A stretch of 9,067 nt of DNA, taken from assembly GCA_947302185.1 (NCBI GenBank), contig CAMYVI010000095.1, positions 1-9,067 of the forward strand, given 5' to 3'. The notes beneath the pieces were generated by a model that was not told the origin of the DNA, did no database searches, and was given only the letters and a program-made list of their open reading frames with translations. A program made the translations under genes and the position numbers. The stretch is from an uncultured Lachnospiraceae bacterium. GTDB taxonomy: Bacteria; Bacillota_A; Clostridia; Lachnospirales; Lachnospiraceae. The stretch's first letter is position 1, and every line of letters starts with the position of its first letter. Below, one piece after another: positions 7,747 to 9,067 of the stretch.

Positions 7747-8370
7747 ATGTCCAGTAGAGTATATGACTGTATTGCCAGAATCGGTGATGCGATCGATGAA
7801 AACAAAGATTTCCTGACCGACCTTGACCGCGAGATCGGCGATGCGGATCATGGAGTTAATATGGCCCGCGGCTTTCATGCAGTGAAAGAAAAAGTGCCGA
7901 AAGATGATACCAACATCGGAGCGGTCCTGAAGAAAACGGGAATGACGCTGCTATCTACAGTAGGTGGAGCCTCAGGTCCTCTCTACGGTACGGCTTATAT
8001 GGAAGCAGGAAAGATCATGAACGGTAAGACGGAACTCACAGCGGAAGACTTCTCCGCAATTCTAAAAGCTGCGATTGCAGGTATCCAGAAGCGCGGAAAA
8101 GCCATTCGAGGCGAGAAAACTATGCTTGATGCGCTGATCCCGGCATCGGAGATATTTGATGAAAAGGCTGCCGGAGGAGCTGACCTTGTAACTGCTCTGG
8201 ACGCTGCATGCGAAGAAGCGGAAAAAGGTGTTGAGTACACAAAGACGATTCGTGCAACGAAAGGACGGGCCAGCTATCTGGGTGACCGCAGCATCGGCCA
8301 TCAGGATCCCGGAGCGACATCTGCTACCCTGACACTAAAGACAATTCTTGATTTCCTGAAGGAGGCGTAA
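7747..8370 (+). CDS. dhaL: PTS-dependent dihydroxyacetone kinase, ADP-binding subunit DhaL
   Basis: DhaL holds a tightly bound ADP that is rephosphorylated by DhaM and passes phosphate to dihydroxyacetone bound on DhaK, giving dihydroxyacetone phosphate for glycolysis in the cytoplasm. The 207-residue length is normal for the subunit. The metal/nucleotide motif DLDREIGDADHG places D27, D32 and D34 in the spacing of the Mg2+-binding aspartates known in the E. coli protein. Further family motifs are GGASGPLYGTAY (73-84), TMLDAL (125-130) and KGRASYLGDRSIGHQDPGA (172-190). The ATG has a strong AGGAGG at 7734-7739. It is the first gene of the operon, with dhaM starting eight bases after its stop. 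Being PTS-linked, it uses PEP rather than ATP as phosphate source. Confidence 0.96.
   Translation: MSSRVYDCIARIGDAIDENKDFLTDLDREIGDADHGVNMARGFHAVKEKVPKDDTNIGAVLKKTGMTLLSTVGGASGPLYGTAYMEAGKIMNGKTELTAEDFSAILKAAIAGIQKRGKAIRGEKTMLDALIPASEIFDEKAAGGADLVTALDAACEEAEKGVEYTKTIRATKGRASYLGDRSIGHQDPGATSATLTLKTILDFLKEA
8359..8365 (+). promoter_or_regulatory. Ribosome binding site of dhaM inside dhaL
   Basis: AAGGAGG lies within the last codons of dhaL, 12 bases before the dhaM ATG at 8378. The spacing is slightly long. The arrangement suggests translation of the two subunits is coupled. Confidence 0.65.
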
Positions 8371-8377
8371 AGCTGTT

Positions 8378-8764
8378 ATGGTTGGTATCGTAATCGTATC
8401 ACACAGCCCGAAGATAGCCGAAGGAATCAGGGACCTTGCCCTTGAGATGGCTCAGGGTTACGAGGGTCTGTACTGCGCTGCGGGTCTCGAGGACGGAACA
8501 ATCGGTACGGATGCCGTTCGCATTATGGAGGCAATAGAAAGCGCTGATGCAGGTGATGGGGTGGTAGTGCTGGCAGATCTCGGAAGCGGTATCATGAGTG
8601 CGGAAATGGCAATCGATATGCTTGACGGTAGTGTAAAAGTACAGATAGCCGACGCTCCGATCGTTGAGGGCGCGATACTGGCTGCAGTGGAGGCGTCCGC
8701 CGGCGGTACGTTTGAGCATGTTTTAGAGGAGACTGAAAAGACAAGAGGACTTAACAAGTTATAA
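8378..8764 (+). CDS. dhaM: Dihydroxyacetone kinase phosphotransfer subunit DhaM, EIIA-Man type
   Basis: DhaM takes phosphate from the PTS protein HPr and passes it to the ADP on DhaL. The 128 residues form one EIIA-mannose-like domain, with the phosphoacceptor His9 in GIVIVSHS and the conserved VVLADLGSGIMSAEMA (about 63-78). It lacks the HPr-like and enzyme I-like domains fused to the long E. coli DhaM, so this is the short form known from Gram-positive bacteria, relying on the cell's general HPr. It begins eight bases after dhaL with a Shine-Dalgarno inside dhaL. An unusually long 130-base gap separates it from dhaK. Confidence 0.94.
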   Translation: MVGIVIVSHSPKIAEGIRDLALEMAQGYEGLYCAAGLEDGTIGTDAVRIMEAIESADAGDGVVVLADLGSGIMSAEMAIDMLDGSVKVQIADAPIVEGAILAAVEASAGGTFEHVLEETEKTRGLNKL

Positions 8765-8792
8765 CAGAGATGCTTTCAGAGGTTCTGTTATA
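8760..8792 (+). other. Stem-loop at the dhaM stop codon
   Basis: TATAACAGA (8760-8768) and TCTGTTATA (8784-8792) pair perfectly over 9 bp around a 15-base loop, and the left arm includes the dhaM stop codon. No U-run follows, so full termination is unlikely. A third copy of the 8-mer ATAACAGA at 8863-8870 could compete for the right arm. Confidence 0.5.
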
Positions 8793-8862
8793 GTCTGGGT
8801 GCGCATTCATCTCATGATTAAAGTCACGAGAATTCTGTGTCAGAGATTAAAAACTGTTTCGC

Positions 8863-8870
8863 ATAACAGA
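8863..8870 (+). repeat. Third copy of ATAACAGA before the dhaK ribosome site
   Basis: ATAACAGA here matches 8761-8768 and is the exact complement of 8784-8791. It ends eight bases before the AGGAGG of dhaK (8879-8884), so pairing with 8784-8791 would place an RNA helix just upstream of that ribosome site. Confidence 0.45.
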
Positions 8871-8894
8871 TTTTATAAAGGAGGATATAATATC

Positions 8895-9067
8895 ATGAAG
8901 AAACTCATTAACGAAATCGACAATGTAGTCGATGAAATGCTTGATGGTATGGTTGCCGCTTACCCGAATTATGTAAAGCGCCTTGAGGGACTGGAGGTTC
9001 TGGTCCGTGCAGGCGGATCCGACGGAAAAGTAGCTTTGGTTTCCGGAGGCGGAAGCGGACACGAACC
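8895..9067 (+). CDS. dhaK: Dihydroxyacetone kinase, substrate-binding subunit DhaK (5' part only)
   Basis: DhaK binds dihydroxyacetone covalently through a histidine and receives phosphate from DhaL. The window ends after 57 complete codons of a protein usually about 330 residues long. The visible part matches the family N-terminus: VVDEMLDGMVAAYP (11-24), then VALVSGGGSGHEP (46-58), with His56 at the position of the active-site His56 of E. coli DhaK. The second catalytic histidine lies beyond the window. The ATG follows AGGAGG (8879-8884) by ten bases. It is third in the operon, after dhaL and dhaM. Completeness of the gene cannot be judged. Confidence 0.93.
   Translation, partial: MKKLINEIDNVVDEMLDGMVAAYPNYVKRLEGLEVLVRAGGSDGKVALVSGGGSGHE

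Noticed and set aside
8886..8891. TATAAT just before dhaK
   Set aside because: It sits between the ribosome binding site and the ATG, so a transcript from it would lack the ribosome site.

Overview
The window looks like a chromosomal segment from a low-to-moderate-GC Gram-positive anaerobe, most likely a Lachnospiraceae-like member of Clostridia. This rests on strong AGGAGG ribosome binding sites, TTG starts, sigma-A promoters of the TTGACA-17-TATAAT type, an aldo/keto reductase carrying ferredoxin clusters, a PTS-dependent dihydroxyacetone kinase and a secreted Ig-like/ricin-lectin protein. Genus cannot be fixed from the sequence alone.

Region 1 (35-3582, minus strand) reads as one transcription unit. 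A sigma-A promoter at 3554-3582 is followed by an S51/peptidase E-like protein, an aldo/keto reductase with two C-terminal 4Fe-4S motifs, and a family 1 6-phospho-beta-glucosidase. The last two genes are only 18 bases apart. Back to back with this promoter is a plus-strand promoter (3613-3641) for an HAD-IIA phosphatase (3722-4516).

Region 2 (4517-5503) holds what appears to be the decayed remnant of a secreted protein gene (4597-5224, plus strand). It has a poor start, an apparent +1 frame shift and an abrupt end. A strong 19-bp bidirectional terminator (5328-5371) and a separate perfect 15-bp AT-rich inverted repeat (5424-5458) follow.

Region 3 (5504-7596, minus strand) contains a 554-residue secreted protein with its own promoter: signal peptide, long acidic linker, Ig-like domain and two ricin-type beta-trefoils. 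It also contains tRNA-Ser(UGA) with its own promoter and terminator.

Region 4 (7670-9067, plus strand) is a dihydroxyacetone kinase operon in the order dhaL-dhaM-dhaK, with dhaK cut off by the window edge. Its promoter is bracketed by two exact 13-bp direct repeats that look like operators. The 130-base dhaM-dhaK gap has three copies of one 8-mer arranged so that two alternative RNA pairings are possible.

The common theme is phosphorylated-sugar and triose metabolism: 6-phospho-beta-glucoside hydrolysis, an HAD phosphatase, and PEP-driven dihydroxyacetone phosphorylation. No clearly new defence, mobile or CRISPR-like system is visible. The best leads are the three-gene operon, the lectin architecture, the paired dha operators and the dhaM-dhaK leader.
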